DNA from: Scylla paramamosain
Lineage: Eukaryota > Arthropoda > Malacostraca > Decapoda > Portunidae
DNA length: 64,000 nucleotides
Direction of reading: 5' to 3'
NCBI RefSeq assembly: GCF_035594125.1
Contig: NC_087176.1
Location: 21,521,591-21,585,590 of the forward strand
The position numbers and the translations under genes are program-made. Of this stretch, positions 52,196 through 63,500 are shown one piece after another. The notes beneath the pieces are model-generated. The model searched no databases. It was not told the origin of the DNA and saw only the letters and a list, made by a program, of their open reading frames with translations. Position 1 is the first letter of the stretch. Each line of letters starts with the position of its first letter.

Positions 52196-55100
52196 AGAAT
52201 GACACCATCAGCCTGCACTCATTTTCCTCCATTTGATGAAGTAGACTTAGCTAAGATGAAGATCAGAGCTAGATGTAATTATGGTAGGAATAATAATAAT
52301 AAGGTGATTAAGGGATATCTCCAGAAAAGTGAGGCATCAGAAATCCCAGAAAGGTAAATGGAGTTGTGGTGTAGCTCCAGCTTCCCTCTCAAATGCCATC
52401 AGAAAAATTGAACAGAATTCTGGATATCATTCTGCAACTACAAGAAGCTATGTTGGTAATCTTTAGAGGTCTGAAAGTAGACAGGGAAAGAAAGTGTAAA
52501 GATGAATACAATTAAGGAGACATTCCCCAATAAAGTGTGAGGATAGATTGTTAGAATATATGAGAGCAAGGACAAGAGAGTGGTAGGACAGTAGAGTGCA
52601 GGGATGAGGTGCATGGACAGGTGCAGATGGAGACTTTTGCCATGGCCATCCACATCCTGTAAGGGAATTGCCAGAAACAGGCATCTCTGTAGATTAGATT
52701 CGAAGAAAGAAGCTCCGTGCAAGGAGGAAGATACCGGTTGTTAATGTAGCCTCCGTTCAGCAGATTGTTGTGCAGCGGGTGAGTATGGGTGGAGTGTCCC
52801 CTGTGAAGAGTCCCAATAAGTTGGTCCCTGTGTCCTCCAAGTCACCCACCAAAATTGCCCCAGCCCCTCCTTCCACACAGCAGGTGGGTTGTCCGGCAGT
52901 GGCTGCTTTCCTCCCTGCTTGTCTATAAGGGGCTGCCGTTATTGTGTGTTTCATCAGCAAGCTCCAGCCTTTGTCTTGTTTGTGCTTCTTTAAGTCTTAT
53001 TTCTATATTTATGCTATTTTCTGTATGTGAATATATTTTTCTTATTGGAGGTTCCATTTTAAAAATATATATGATAAGAATTATGAATCTTTAGGTGAGA
53101 TGTCACAGAGAAAAGCTGTATGCATTTTCATGAAGGGATGGAATATTGTGCATTATTAGCCAACATATTACAAACAAGGCTTTACATGCAGGATGGGCAG
53201 AAGCTATTGTGCAAACTCTTATACATAGGAATACAAGATTTAAGCAAACTTCTATCTGTAATTCCCTACATAAGTTGTCATTGTTAATTATCAGTTCAGC
53301 AACATTACCATTTATCCCTCTAAACATTGTTATGGTGCAGGATTGTGTGTTGCTTGGCTAAGTTGTCATTGTTAATTATCAGTTCAGCAACATTACCATT
53401 TATCCCTCTAAACATTGTTATGGTGCAGGATTGTGTGTTGCTTGGCTATGAATGGTATGAATGGCTGCCTGTGACTGGTGGCTAAGTGCCAGCCATCCTA
53501 AAGTGCAGTTAATAGTGTAATCATTTGTTGAATTTTCTAACCATCCTAGAAACAAGTTATGTAAGCATCAAGTAGAGAGTCGTCAGTGGATGCATCCAAC
53601 ATTCATCATTATTTATATTGCTTCTTCGTATTTGAGGAGTTGAGATTAATATTTAGGTATGTCATGCTTCCATATTGCACGATCTTGTTTTTTCCCTAAT
53701 TTTTCAAGTAACTAGATTTATCTTCTCAGACTTCAATCATGGTTTATTTTTCCATTTTTTTAAATTTTTAGTAACTTTGGTAAATCACATCTAATAAGGA
53801 ACAAGGAGGCAGCGTTTCATATGTTGTGCCAGCTGTCCATCTTGTCCATGTCATTTGCTGCTGGTGACCTCTGTTTCCCTTGTGTACTAATTTTGTGACA
53901 GCCACCTTGGTACCTCTTCTTGTAATCTACTGCTGTTCTCTGGGTCTGTTAGTCTTGTGATGACTTGCCGCATGTTGATCTCGATGGTCACATCTCGTCT
54001 CTCATCTGTCAGGGTGGTGATAGCTCATGTGTTTGATTTCTTCTTGGTGATTCTTGGGTTACAACAGATACACTAAAATTATGACTCCCTTAAGTCATCT
54101 AAGAGATTATAATCTGTATCTAGATATATGTAAAAATGAATGTGTGAGTGACTTCCACTCACTGTTCATTATTAGAATGTATGCTGTGTGTACTTTTTTC
54201 AGCCAGGAATTCATCATAAATGTTGTCATCCAGCAATTTCTGTATTTCACAAAATGTTGCCCTCACTTAATACTTTGTTGACACAGAAGGACTATCTGAT
54301 ATCCTGTGTATTCTCATGCCAACAGTTTAACTGAGGTGCTTAGAGTTGTATCTGGACACTGTCTTTGCAGATTTTAACTCAAGTGAGCAGTGGTGGAGCT
54401 GTGAGGAACATTCTTTCAAGTCCTCAGAAGATTGTCATAAAGAGCAATATTCCTCAACCTGGACAGGTGAGTAGTGTTGTGTGGCTGTGCTTGTTTCATT
54501 ATGGCAATGTTTGCAGCACCATGAGGGAAAGTTGAAGCTGTGAAAGAGATGTGCATGTCAAACTGGGACAGGGATGTAAATTAAATTATTTGTAAGAGAG
54601 AGAAATGTAAGTTTTGAGTTGATAGTGGGAAAGGGAGAGTTGGGAGAGTGATGTGCTGTTGAAGGGGAAGCAAGTGTCTGGTGTCTTCCTTAGGGGACAG
54701 TGAGCACCGTCCGGAGTGGCCAGATTGTCACTTCTGGGGGACAGCAGGTCATCAAGATTCCAGCCAATCAAGTGCAGCAACTGACAGCACAGCAGCAAAA
54801 TGTGCAAATTCTCTCCAATAAGGTTTTTTTTTTTTTAATTGTTATTGTTAACATTTTAATTTGATTTTTGTTGGTTGAATAATTAGTTAATGTAGGAATG
54901 GCACAAGAATCAAGAGTGTGTAATGTGGTAACAAGCTGTCTGAATGGGGCATGTGCAGTGACAAGATGGGTGGCTGAGGTCAATGAGAATGTGTATGAGA
55001 TGTGGCATGAGCAAGTGTGGATGCTGTATAAGTTGTGGAGTGGTGAAATGGGTGAAGAGGAACACACAGACATGGTATGGCTATATTGAGATGAAGAGCA

Positions 55101-57848
55101 AAGAGTTTGTAAAGAAAGTGCATATGAGTGAAGTTGAAGGTGCTAATAGGAGGGTAAGGTCAAAATTAAGGCTATGCCCATTGCTCCCAATCAGACTGTA
55201 AGTTTGACTTTGCTCTTACTGTTATGATTACCATGCTGTGATGGCAGTGTTGGTATGGTATGTAGCAGTACACATGGCAGGTAACTAGCCATGGGTAGGA
55301 TGGTTACAGTACTGTATACTTGGCATGCACCTCTAGTTGAAACTAATTCCCCCTTTGAAATAGTAGAACCAAATAAATGATGAGTTGGTGTACATGTAAT
55401 TTTTTCTCATGTTGAATTAAATTGCTTCAAGTAACTTCAGTCTTAATCCCCTCACCACTCCTATGCAGGGGAACAAGCAGCGGGTGATCATCCCAGTGTC
55501 CGGCTCAGGCTCGTCCAATGTGTCAGGTGGGATGCCTCAGACCAACCTGACCCTCCCAGCCTCTGCCCTGCCCCCAGGAGTCCTTTCCAACACCCAGCCA
55601 GGTTCAATGGTTATGATCCCAGCTCACTACATGTCACAGGTACCTTGGTGCTCACACTGCAGTTGTCACTTACACCAAGCTATCATATTAACACTTAGGT
55701 GGCAGGTGACATACTGGTACATCCTGCTTCTGGTGGACCTCGTATTTGGGAGATATTTTATTGCGTCTCTGTAATTTCTGGTGCACTCTTCATCATGAAG
55801 AAAACAACAACAAAATATTTCAAAATTGTTACCTAACATAGGATAAAGTTTAAATTAAATTCTGCTATGTTATAGCTTCAGTCAAACACTACAAGCAACA
55901 GCACAATTCAAGCATCAAACCAGATTCCTCCAGGAACCATTATCCCACACACCACAAAGCCACAGCCTTCTCGCACAATCATTGATGCAAATGGGATCAG
56001 ACTAAGAAAACCTTGCAACTGTAAAAAGAGCCAGTGTCTTAAATTGTGAGTATTCTTGCTTACTTTAAAAAAGCTCCCCTCCACCATATCCTCTTCATGC
56101 CTTCCTTCTTGACATCAGAACTACAAAAAAGCTCATTGAGTCCTTTCCTATCAATACACCGGTACCCATTTTGAGAATGTATGAGTAAACTGTTTTCCCA
56201 CATTGGTGGTTCGTCAGCATGTGGCGAAATGGAGGCTATTTTGCATGTACTGAAGTGACCTTTTCTTTCTTCCTTAGATACTGTGATTGCTTTGCAAATG
56301 GAGAATTTTGCAACAACTGTAATTGTGCAAACTGTTTCAACAATTTAAATCATGAGGAGGATAGACAGAAAGCAATCAAGGCATGTTTGGATAGAAATCC
56401 CCAAGCTTTCCGGCCAAAGATTGGCAAAGGTGGAAGCGATAATGAAAGGAGACACAACAAAGGCTGCAACTGTAAGCGGTCTGGGTGCCTGAAGAACTAC
56501 TGTGAATGTTATGAGGTAAGTGTATTTTTATGGATTATTTTTAGTAAATGCATAGGTGGTATTTGTTTTGTTGCTGTCAATATTTTGTAGATACAAAAGG
56601 CATCTTTTACCTGCCACAAACAAAATATATAGTAATTACTTGCACCATTTTATCATTTAACTAATATGTGATTATTTGCAGGCCAAGATCCCATGCTCCA
56701 ACATGTGCAAGTGTGTGGGCTGCAAGAATGTGGACATGACACCAGCACTGGAGAGGAAGGGACTGATGCAGCTGGCCAAATGTGCTGAAGCACGGGTCAA
56801 TCAGCAGAAGGCCGTTAAATCAAAATTACCTTCATTCTCACATCACTCACCCAATAAAATGATTCTTCCTACCTCTTCAAAGTAAGCATTACTTGAGTAC
56901 TTCAAGACAAATTTTAAACCTAAGAAATGTTGGCCCACTTGTAGCAGGAAAAGAGCATCTGAGGAGCCATAGTAGTTTTTGCAGGATATCAAAGAAGCCA
57001 TGAAGTTGCTTTGGTAATAGAGCTATTGCTTTAATCTTTTCATAAATACCATACATCTCTTAAAAATTCCAGTTTGTGGTAAGATAACTATAAGATGACT
57101 TATAGCACATAACAAACAGTGAGATACACAGTCCTCAAGAAGAATTTGTCACAAGTTTTTATGAACACAATGTCATTTGGGGAAGAAAATTCAAGCAGAA
57201 AAGAAAGATTCTAGAGGATGTGTGAAAGTAACAGAGAAAAAAATGATGAAAATGATAATTTGTGTTATTTATTTAATTTATTAATTTACTTATTTACTTA
57301 TTTATTTATTTGTTTTATTTTTTTTTTTATTTATTTATTTTTTTTTTTTTGCAGATCTGGTTACTATCGAATGAACCAGGAGGTGGTGGAGGCAACATGC
57401 CAGTGTTTGCTAGCACAGGCAGACAAGGCAGAGGGAGCCTTGGTGTCAGCTGCTCAGTTGGAACAAACAGTCATCTCGGAGTTCTCACGATGCCTAATGC
57501 AGATCATTGGCAGCTACACGTCACGATCTAGAGGTCAGTGAACAGAGTGCTTCGTCCCTGACTCACCTTTTCCGTGCACTGCTGTACATTTCTGTTGAGC
57601 ACCACATTACACCTCATGCCATTAACATTAAACTGTGAAGATATGAAGACTGTATGGTTGTGTGTGAGTAGTGCTTTCATGCATATCTTTTCAGTTTTAG
57701 TTAAGCTAGATAAATACATGGCCAGATACATTGAGAAATACATAAGTAATAGTGGAGATACACACAAAAATTAAATAATAAAGTATTGCAATGTTTTTTG
57801 TAAACTAATGAAGTGGTTTGTTGTCTTTCAGGGCTGGGTGACACGTAG
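49643..57848 (+). CDS. lin54: lin-54 homologue (DREAM/MuvB DNA-binding subunit), 14 exons
   Basis: Spliced product about 776 aa (human LIN54 is 749). It is the subunit of the MuvB core that binds cell-cycle homology elements in promoters and anchors DREAM repression and B-MYB activation; nuclear (family knowledge). Visible: a long Gln/Ser/Val-rich N-terminal half with LIN54-like motifs ([35 protein letters not shown]). Then two cysteine-rich CXC domains (about residues 553-592 and 626-662), each with the DNA-contacting Tyr ([18 protein letters not shown]), joined by the hinge [11 protein letters not shown]. The C-terminus carries [15 protein letters not shown]. Phases agree across all junctions. 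Exons: 49643-49792, 50283-50451, 50636-50838, 51270-51503, 51877-52065, 52698-52883, 54371-54466, 54694-54822, 55469-55639, 55876-56045, 56278-56515, 56682-56881, 57355-57533, 57832-57848. Exon 6 start and the final exon are the least certain. No lesion seen. Confidence 0.92.
50283..50451 (+). CDS. lin54: lin54 exon 2
   Basis: Acceptor GATCCCAG, donor GTGAGT; 169 nt, ends phase 1. Acidic, with [12 protein letters not shown]. Confidence 0.9.
50636..50838 (+). CDS. lin54: lin54 exon 3
   Basis: Acceptor CTCCCGCACAG, donor CAG/GTGAGG; 203 nt restores phase 0. Contains [18 protein letters not shown] and ends FVVLQQNQ. Confidence 0.9.
51270..51503 (+). CDS. lin54: lin54 exon 4
   Basis: Acceptor ATATTTCAG, donor GGT/GTGAGT; 234 nt. 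Contains [19 protein letters not shown], resembling the human LIN54 KPVVVNTTPVR region. Confidence 0.9.
51877..52065 (+). CDS. lin54: lin54 exon 5
   Basis: Acceptor TGCCTGTGCAG, donor AAG/GTCAGG; 189 nt, phase 0. Begins [16 protein letters not shown] (CT)n tract at 52112-52191 lies just inside the next intron. Confidence 0.9.
52698..52883 (+). CDS. lin54: lin54 exon 6, two possible acceptors
   Basis: [17 protein letters not shown] and SPVKSPNK are LIN54-like. An acceptor after GATTAG gives a start at 52698 (62 codons); an acceptor CGTTCAG gives 52761 (41 codons). Both keep phase 0. Donor CAG/GTGGGT at 52883; an internal GTGAGT at 52779 would be an alternative donor. Confidence 0.75.
53271..53446 (+). 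repeat. Exact 88-bp tandem duplication in lin54 intron 6
   Basis: Copy 1 at 53271-53358 and copy 2 at 53359-53446 are identical at every base I compared, starting TAAGTTGTCATTG. The rest of this 1.5-kb intron (52884-54370) has nothing recognised. Confidence 0.95.
54371..54466 (+). CDS. lin54: lin54 exon 7
   Basis: Acceptor GTCTTTGCAG, donor CAG/GTGAGT; 96 nt. Encodes [16 protein letters not shown] and ends NIPQPGQ. Confidence 0.88.
54694..54822 (+). CDS. lin54: lin54 exon 8
   Basis: Acceptor TCTTCCTTAG; donor AAG/GTTTTT is weak. 129 nt, Gln-rich with [17 protein letters not shown]. The weak donor hints at variable inclusion. Confidence 0.82.
55469..55639 (+). CDS. lin54: lin54 exon 9
   Basis: Acceptor CCTATGCAG, donor CAG/GTACCT; 171 nt. 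QRVIIPVS and LPPGVL...[11 protein letters not shown] match the LIN54 stretch that precedes the CXC domains. Confidence 0.92.
55876..56045 (+). CDS. lin54: lin54 exon 10, start of CXC domain 1
   Basis: Acceptor GTTATAG, donor AAATT/GTGAGT; 170 nt, ends phase 2 inside the Leu of CLKLY. Contains [13 protein letters not shown], the first half of CXC1. Confidence 0.95.
56278..56515 (+). CDS. lin54: lin54 exon 11, CXC1 end, hinge, CXC2 start
   Basis: Acceptor TTCTTCCTTAG, donor GAG/GTAAGT; 238 nt. Encodes [16 protein letters not shown], the hinge [11 protein letters not shown] and [18 protein letters not shown]. Confidence 0.97.
56682..56881 (+). CDS. lin54: lin54 exon 12, CXC2 end
   Basis: Acceptor TATTTGCAG, donor AA/GTAAGC; 200 nt, ends phase 2. 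Encodes [16 protein letters not shown], then a helical [12 protein letters not shown] segment. Confidence 0.96.
57355..57533 (+). CDS. lin54: lin54 exon 13, conserved C-terminal helix region
   Basis: Acceptor is a long T tract ending GCAG. Encodes [15 protein letters not shown] and [15 protein letters not shown], matching the LIN54 C-terminus. Donor GAG/GTCAGT at 57533. If unspliced it reads on three residues to a stop at 57539-57541, with AATAAA at 57777-57782. Confidence 0.93.
57832..57848 (+). CDS. lin54: lin54 exon 14, last five codons
   Basis: Acceptor TTGTCTTTCAG is strong; the exon adds G-L-G-D-T and a TAG stop at 57846-57848. The likely 3' UTR runs to a poly(A) signal AATAAA at 58523-58528 and includes a (CT)n tract at 58137-58240. 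Confidence 0.6.
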
Positions 57849-58133
57849 CACTGAACTCAATGCATTGATATTATTTTGTGTATTTCAGTAGTATGTTGAT
57901 ATGGCAGGTCATTTTCCCTCACAAGAAATGCTCCCAAAATGAGGCACAAAAGTTTCTAGTTTTTGTTCTCATCAGTGTCAGGTGTTGGATAAAGAGCCTA
58001 AACTGCATTTTGCTAGACAGTTGATCATTTCCTTGTTTTGCTGAAAAAAAAAAATAATAATAATAATTGCCTGCAAATATGTTGCCAGTCAGATGAGCAC
58101 AGCCATGTGTCAGTGTTCATCACTAATTTATAT

Positions 58134-58245
<112 letters not shown>

Positions 58246-58545
58246 ATAAAACAGCACTTCTAGGAATGATAAGGAAAGTAAATTGATGGTTTACATGCAG
58301 TCCTGTTTTGTATCAGTAATGTATTCAGGGAACCCCAGTATTCATAACTTTATTTTGTTTTATTGTGCATTATGTTATTTCAAGTAATATATACAAATAT
58401 ATAATATTTTACATTATTATATAAGTATTAATGCCTGACAAATATTTTTTATAACTTAACAAGATTCTCTTCATGCTTAAAAGTCTTCATTCATGAGTTT
58501 CCACATTGTTCTTTCCTTTGCTAATAAATTTTGAGTTTGACAGCT

Positions 58546-59245
58546 AAACTTATAATTCAATAACCGTGCCTAGAAATTATAGTGCTTTTTACTGGATGCT
58601 GTGCAGAATGAGAAGCAGTGTTCATCATTATTATCATCATAAGTGTCTTGCTTCCTTCTCAGGACCTCAAAGTGGGACGTTTATAACTAGTGTGAACAGG
58701 AGGCGCATCCATTCCCATACATTATAGTTTATGCCACATCATATCTCCTATTTGTTCCCTACTTGCCATCCCACTCTTCTGGAGTGTCCATATAGTAATA
58801 CACATGGACATTGTCTTAAACGGGTTTTCTTATCTCACATTTTGTTATCAGTTATTAACCTGATTTAAAGCTTAAGACTGAAAAGTAATTTCTCATTTGT
58901 GTCCTTAGTTCCACTTAATGTACTCAGGAGTGAAAGGATAAAGTAAGTGAGCTGATTAATGTGAAGTTAAGCCAAACTATCTCTTTTCTTATTTTATTTT
59001 TTTTATTATATTTGGCACTTGATTCACTCATAAGCAGATTTCATGGAGTAACTACAATCCATCCCAATCACTGACAGTATGCAGTTGGTTGGCCAGGCAC
59101 AAACAACTATAGATACACTTGGATAAACTTGCTGGTCACTGCGGATGGTAATACTTTATACATTTTCACACAAATAAAATACCTTTACGTAAACTGTACT
59201 GTAAAAATAGTGACATGACTCGGGTGTTATTTAATATAGTGGAAA

Positions 59246-59249
<4 letters not shown>
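58546..59249. other. Intergenic between lin54 and CSN4
   Basis: AT-rich unique-looking sequence, no gene recognised. Confidence 0.6.

Positions 59250-59325
<76 letters not shown>
59250..59325. repeat. (AT)n microsatellite
   Basis: 76 bp of AT, followed by ATATCAAATC units. Confidence 0.97.
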
Positions 59326-59327
<2 letters not shown>

Positions 59328-59439
59328 AATCAAAGAAGAATATATATATCAAATCGAAAAGAAATCAAAAATTTCTTTTCGGCCTCCTCCTTCGCAGACA
59401 TGACGATCCTGTCTCCTCGTCAGTCACCTGCGAACTAAA

Positions 59440-59640
59440 CAGTTTGATCAAAATTTTGACAGGAGCCCCCACACGCATCAAAAATTTGACGACTCGTCAA
59501 AAAATATCAAACGGATTTGATCAATCAAAATTTTGCTTCAAATCTTTTTTTGACATCAAAACGTCCTACACACACTCAAATTTTGCATCAAAATTTTGAT
59601 GCAAAATTTTGACGCTTTTTTTGAACGTGTATGGGTCCCT
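59440..59640. repeat. Palindrome-rich AT sequence, MITE-like
   Basis: TCAAAATTTTGA-type palindromes recur several times. 59578-59609 is a perfect 32-bp palindrome centred in AAAATTTT. The left segment near 59465 (CCCCCACACGCATCAAAAA) resembles the complement of the right end near 59637 (CCCATACACGTTCAAAAA), giving an inverted-repeat element of roughly 175 bp. No clean target duplication was found. Confidence 0.45.
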
Positions 59641-59720
59641 TAAGGGTAGTAGGCGGAGATATGAATGGTTGCTGTTGCTGCTGCTGATGATGATAGTGAT
59701 GATGGTAGTGTTGTTTTGTT

Positions 59721-59730
59721 GTGACGTCAC
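59721..59730 (+). promoter_or_regulatory. CRE-type palindrome in the CSN4 promoter
   Basis: GTGACGTCAC, a full CREB/ATF site, lies 95 bp upstream of the CSN4 ATG in a GC-richer stretch without a TATA box, a usual setting for housekeeping promoters. Confidence 0.55.
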
Positions 59731-59824
59731 AGGTCCAGCTGACGCTCGCGCCTCGCTGCCTCGTCTCAGTCTTGTCCGTCGCTGTTGGTGTGTGTCGCAT
59801 TTCTGTTTTCAGTGAAAAACGGCA

Positions 59825-59901
59825 ATGGCTTTCGCTGTGCAGATTCGTCAACAGCTGCAGGCGCTTGTTTCGTCCGGCGGCTCCCACAAGGACCATGACA
59901 A
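59825..59901 (+). CDS. CSN4: COP9 signalosome subunit 4, exon 1
   Basis: Encodes 25 residues and two bases of a Lys codon, starting MAFAVQIRQQLQALV and containing SSGGSHKDHDK. This matches the N-terminus of CSN4 (human form has NSSGSHKD..GKYRQILE). CSN4 is a PCI-domain scaffold subunit of the COP9 signalosome, which removes NEDD8 from cullins in nucleus and cytoplasm (family knowledge). ATG context CAATGG; donor AA/GTGAGT. Same strand as lin54, 2 kb downstream. Confidence 0.85.
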
Positions 59902-60450
59902 GTGAGTGGTATGTGGTGTAGAATGGTGGTGTGGTTCAGGGAGGCGGGAACACACAGAGGCTTGCCTGGCCAGGGGCAGCTCAACGGTGGCCTCAGCACA
60001 GTAAGATCACTTACTTACGCCCCATGACCGTTTTCCAGGGTGGGTAAAGCTCAGTTCCATACCCGCCCCCCCTTAAGTGCTCAAGCTTGAATGCTAAATC
60101 TTCAGAGACTAACTCGAGTATCTAGTGGACCAATTTTGTCAAGCATAAGCTCCCCATCCCCCTGCGGTTAAGTTAGGTAATGTTTTATATAAAATGCCTC
60201 AGCAGCTAACCAAATCGGTATTTCTTGATAAGAAGTCCGTCCCCTCCATTCCACCGCTAACCTCCCCTAACCCCTCAAACAAGCTTGGGGACCTGTGGAG
60301 AATTGGGTTTTTTTTGGGGGGGATGAAAAATAAGTGAAATAAGGGTGTTAAAAATCTAAGGAAATTTACCTTAATATTTCAAATTTCTCAAACATATCCT
60401 AGCCCCTAGACCCCTCCTGCTTGGGAGTTAATTGATTTGTTGTTTTCCAG

Positions 60451-60514
60451 ATACAGGGCTGTTCTGGAGTCCATTCTGAAAGCAGGCAATGAGAGTGATG
60501 TTGCAGAAGGACTT
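60451..60514 (+). CDS. CSN4: CSN4 exon 2, broken off at a LINE junction
   Basis: Acceptor TTGTTTTCCAG. Encodes YRAVLESILKAGNESDVAEGL, completing the Lys codon from exon 1, then diverges from the family at about 60514. Relatives continue with a conserved helix (K-x-F-I/V-E-A-x-V-N-E-N-V-S-L). Here the frame runs ten residues of unrelated sequence to a stop at 60544-60546. The divergence point coincides with the 3' end of the minus-strand LINE. There is no good splice donor at the junction; GAT/GTTGCA at 60499/60500 is poor. Introns are retained, so this is not a processed copy. It is either a disrupted allele or gene, a partial duplicate, or an assembly joint. Confidence 0.75.
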
Positions 60515-60543
60515 ACTTTCGATACTTTCGAAAATTCTGCCCA

Positions 60544-63500
60544 TTAACAGCAGGGCTGAAGTCGGCTTCCGCCTGTCCCCATCGATCCCACTGTCTCTTC
60601 CCTTTCCTGTTCCTGGAGTACTTCAGGCAAGGTGTTGTGGTGGCAGCTGGGGTATCCTGGTATTGGTGGATGGTCTGGTAGCCCTTCTAACCACTTATCT
60701 AGGTTTCTTTTAAAGGTTTCAGGGCTAGTTCCACTCAGATCTCTGAGTTCTTGGGGGAGGCAGTTAAACAGACGAGGTCCATTGTGGGTGAAGGAGTTGT
60801 GGGTCAGTGTCCTCACTCGTTGTATGGAGCCTTGGACACCCTTGATGAAGCAGAGTCTCCCTTTCCTCGGATGTTGGTTTACTATGATCCCCACGTTTGG
60901 TACTCTGTCCTCTAATATTTTCCACACGTACAGTATACAGTATCGCTCCCTTCTTCGCTGTAGCGAGTACAATTTCAGCTCACTGAGCCTTTCCCAGTAG
61001 TCCAAGTGCTGTACCTCCTGGATTCTTGCAGTGAAGGCTCTTTGGATGGCTTCTAGGGTAGTAATTTCTTGGATCTTGTGTGGGGACCAGAGTTGACAGC
61101 AATACTCCAGCCTTGGGAGTACCAGAGATTTCCATAGAGTCTTCAGGCACTGCCCATCCCTGGAGGCAAAGGTTCTCAGCACCCACCCACTCATGCTCTT
61201 TCCTGCTTCGGCTATTTTGTTGATATGGTGGGAAAAAGTTGCGTCGCTGCTCATATGGACTCCCAGATCCTTGACATGCTCTTTGTCTTCTATTGGCTGA
61301 TTTTGTTATATTCATAGCATGTTGAGTTTTTAAGGACTTCGTTTCTCCCGTAGCGTATCAGTTCAAATTTGTCGCCCTTAAGGAGCATGTTGTTGGTTGA
61401 TGCCCAGTCCAGTATTTTGTGCAAATATCCCTGAATATTGGCTGCATCTTCTGGGCATGTTATTTGATGTTTTATCCTGGTATCGTCTGCAAAGGAGGAT
61501 GCTTCGGCATGTTCCAGGTTGTCGTCAATGTCTCCTACATGGATTAAAAATAGGAGTGGTCCCAGCACTGAGCCTTGGGGCACTCCACTCCGTACAATGC
61601 TCAGTTCAGAGAGTTCACCTTGGACTGATACTTGTTGGGTCCTCCCAGTCAGAAAGCCGTGTAGCCATCTTCCAAGTGGGCCCACTATTCCATGTTTTCG
61701 GAGTTTGTACAGGAGTATCCCGTGGTCCACTTTATCGAAAGCTTTCACAAAATCCAAATATATCACGTCAGCATTGTGGCCATCTTGTGTACTTTCTAGG
61801 ATCCTCTCATAATGTTGTAGTAGCTGGAACAGGCATGAGCGGCCCTGTCTGAAACCATGTTGTCCATTGTTAAAGGCTTTCTTTTTGTCTAGGAATTCCA
61901 CCATCCTCTTCCGTACTATTCTCTCACAGATCTTGATGAGGTGGGATGTCAGGGCAACTGGTCTGTATTTACTGGCTAGGCCTCTGCTGCCTCCCTTGTG
62001 TATGGGTGTGATGATGGCAGACTTGAGGGCTGCAGGCACTGTTCCAGATTGCAGTGAGAGTGACCACAGCATTTGGAGTGGTTTGGCTAGTTCCTGGCTG
62101 CAGTTTCTTAGCAGTTGGGCATGAAAGCCGTCGGGTCCAGCTGCTGCATCAGGGGCTATGGCTTTTATTGCCTCTGTTATGTCCTTCTCACTGATGCTGA
62201 TTGAGGAAAGTGTTTGGGGGGTGTTGGAAGAGTCAGTGAAAAAAGGTCCTGGGTTGGTTATCCTCTTTTCCTCATTTGGGTTGCTGAAGACACTCTCATA
62301 TTGGCTCCTCAGTATATTTGCCATTTGTTTGGGGTCCGCAGTCGGTTCTCCATCCACTCCATAGAGTGGTCCAACCACCGATTTGGCCTTCAGTTTCTTT
62401 CTTGCATAGGAGAAAAAGTACCTTGGGTTCTCCTTAATACGGGATACTGCTTCTTTTTCTTCTCTCTGTTGTTGTTCCTCATGAGATAGTTTAAGCTTGG
62501 TTTCTACCTCTTCAATTAGAGATTTGATTTTTTCTTTGGCAGGTGTGAAGCTTGTTCTCCTAAGCTTGTTACAGAGTGAGTGTCTCCTTCTCATGAGGAT
62601 TTTACGGTCTCGGGGAATTATGTTTTTGTCTTTTTTTCTTGCTTTCTGTGGTATGTGTCTGAGGCAGATTTCGCGACACCTTGCTACTATTTCCTTAAGG
62701 AGGTCATCTATATTGGTCATATGTAGTCGATGCTCCCAATTTGTGGCTCTCATTTCTGCTCTGACTTGTTCCCAGTTGATATTGGGGTTGTAGAAGTTCA
62801 GGTTGCCTATGTGGTCTTCAGCTGCTGCTCTCCTTTCGTAGTAATAGTCCTTAGGCTTGTCCGTGCTGGTTGTTTTTACATGAATGTAGTTGTGGTCGGA
62901 CAGGATAGTTTCGCAGATTTCATATGAGTGGATTAGGTTGTGGCTATTTGTGAGGATTAGGTCCAAAATGTTATTCCCCCTGGTAGGTTCCTTTATTATT
63001 TGGGAAAGGAAGTGCTTCACCATCAGGTTTGTAAGGGCTATAGCTTGTTGTTTGTCTTCAAGGCTGCCCCCGGTAATCCTCATATCCTCCCAGTTTATGT
63101 ATGGGAAGTTAAAATCCCCAAGAATCAATACTTCCGTGGTCTGTCTTGGGAGGGAGTCTAGTATTTCTTTCATCCTTAAAATTACCTCTTTGAACTGTTC
63201 TGATGATGTGTTTGGAGGTCTATATGCTGTAATTACCAGCTGATCTAGCTTTTTCAGGTAGATTGTCAGTAGCTCTGTTGTTCCGTTGGAAAATGTGCCC
63301 ATATTCTCGGCACTTGCCGCCATGTCATTCCTGATATAATTTATGACTCCTCCGTGGCTTCTGTTTATTCTGTCAGCTCTGAAGATGGTGTAGCCGTCAA
63401 AGGCGATTTCTGCATCCAGGTGATCTCTGGTCAAGTGGGTCTCTGTTAGTGCTAGAAACACTGAATTTTCTTGATGGGCTAGTTCCTTTAGCATTGGGAG

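Noticed and set aside
51688..52232. Minus-strand frames overlapping lin54 exon 5
   Set aside because: Shadow of the lin54 coding exon plus a (CT)n tract.
54898..55201. Open frames within lin54 intron 8
   Set aside because: No similarity to LIN54, no good flanking splice sites, and phase across exons 8-9 is correct without them.
61397..63243. Plus-strand open frames of 60-150 codons opposite the LINE
   Set aside because: Shadows of the minus-strand ORF2, which carries all endonuclease and RT motifs.
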